From NCBI GenBank assembly GCA_947447265.1, contig CANFKC010000001.1, positions 142,038-206,037 on the forward strand: DNA of 64,000 nt, in the 5' to 3' direction. The notes beneath the pieces are model-generated. The model was not told the origin of the DNA. It was given only the letters and a program-made list of their open reading frames with translations, and searched no databases. Within the stretch, counting starts at the first letter, position 1, and every line of letters begins with the position of its first letter. Both the position numbers and the translations under genes were made by a program. Source of the stretch: Chitinophagaceae bacterium. GTDB taxonomy: Bacteria; Bacteroidota; Bacteroidia; Chitinophagales; Chitinophagaceae. Below are positions 63,863 through 64,000 of this stretch, piece after piece.

Positions 63863-64000
63863 CTATAAAGTAATTGGTTGAAAGAGTTGTGATAGTAATT
63901 CGTGGAACATAGCTTCATTGTCTTTACGGTTATTGTATTTGTACACAAATTCAGCTACATAGTTGGGTAACTTATGAGGGCTAACGCTATGGTATTGCCC
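63863..64000 (-). mobile_element. IS1595-like transposase, C-terminal end, cut by window edge
   Basis: The reverse strand gives 45 residues before a TAG stop, starting GQYHSVSPHKLPNYVAEF and continuing with YKYNNRKDNEAMF. The pattern YHSVS-x-x-KLP-x-YV-x-EF-x-YKYNNR is that of ISXO2-like (IS1595) transposases. The rest of the element is outside the window. No terminal repeat was identified in the 20 bp that remain. Confidence 0.8.

Overview
The window comes from a member of the phylum Bacteroidota, most likely a Chitinophagaceae-like relative. This family placement is inference. The supporting signs are five proteins ending in a type IX secretion (T9SS) type A sorting tail, GEVED modules, DUF4271 next to a uroporphyrinogen-III synthase, a fused DAHP synthase/chorismate mutase, and repeated upstream boxes of the Bacteroidota form TAnnTTTG, here usually extended to TAnnTTTGCA. 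No tRNA, complete rRNA gene, CRISPR array or prophage was seen.

Layout. 0-2.7 kb: heme genes, with DUF4271-hemD reading left and hemW reading right from a shared upstream region. 3.1-17 kb: one enormous leftward gene for a secreted 4,595-residue protein built from eight GEVED modules, preceded by a small secreted protein. 17.5-18.3 kb: an AT-rich spacer. 18.4-23.1 kb: three tandem arylsulfotransferase-like genes. 23.2-31.9 kb: purH, a decayed helix-turn-helix gene, a secreted cyclophilin, a rhomboid protease next to a catalytically dead rhomboid, an orphan histidine kinase, the two subunits of a 3-oxoacid CoA-transferase, an ArsC-like reductase and a small outer-membrane-like protein. 32.0-42.0 kb: a 110-bp tandem repeat, then panD, a flippase-like membrane protein, rfaE2, ppk1 and ppx. 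A second apparent operon follows with a LysM glucosaminidase, hpt, an MmcQ/YdeI fusion and aroE. 42.5-51.5 kb: a methyltransferase, DAHP synthase/chorismate mutase, two M48 peptidases, RidA, TsaB, a cysteine-free ArsR regulator, a PaaY-like hexapeptide protein, and yidD-rnpA-rpmH. 51.6-64 kb: secreted T9SS cargo proteins with an APC permease, AlkB and envelope proteins between them, ending at the tail of an IS1595-like transposase.

Functional themes are cell-surface display (T9SS cargo, giant adhesin-like protein), polyphosphate turnover (ppk1/ppx translationally coupled), aromatic amino-acid synthesis (aroE and the DAHP synthase/chorismate mutase), pantothenate (panD), heme (hemD, hemW) and housekeeping (purH, tsaB, rnpA, rpmH, yidD).

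The most unusual signals are these. rnpA can only be read at full length from an ATT codon. A three-hairpin element with fixed 18- and 13-nt spacers occurs twice, both times just downstream of a + strand gene. A 110-bp tandem repeat lies upstream of panD. The giant gene has an alternating module order. Three arylsulfotransferase paralogs stand in a row. A rhomboid pair has one dead member. A 23-bp direct repeat flanks the PaaY-like gene. I did not find a clearly new multi-gene defence or metabolic system.
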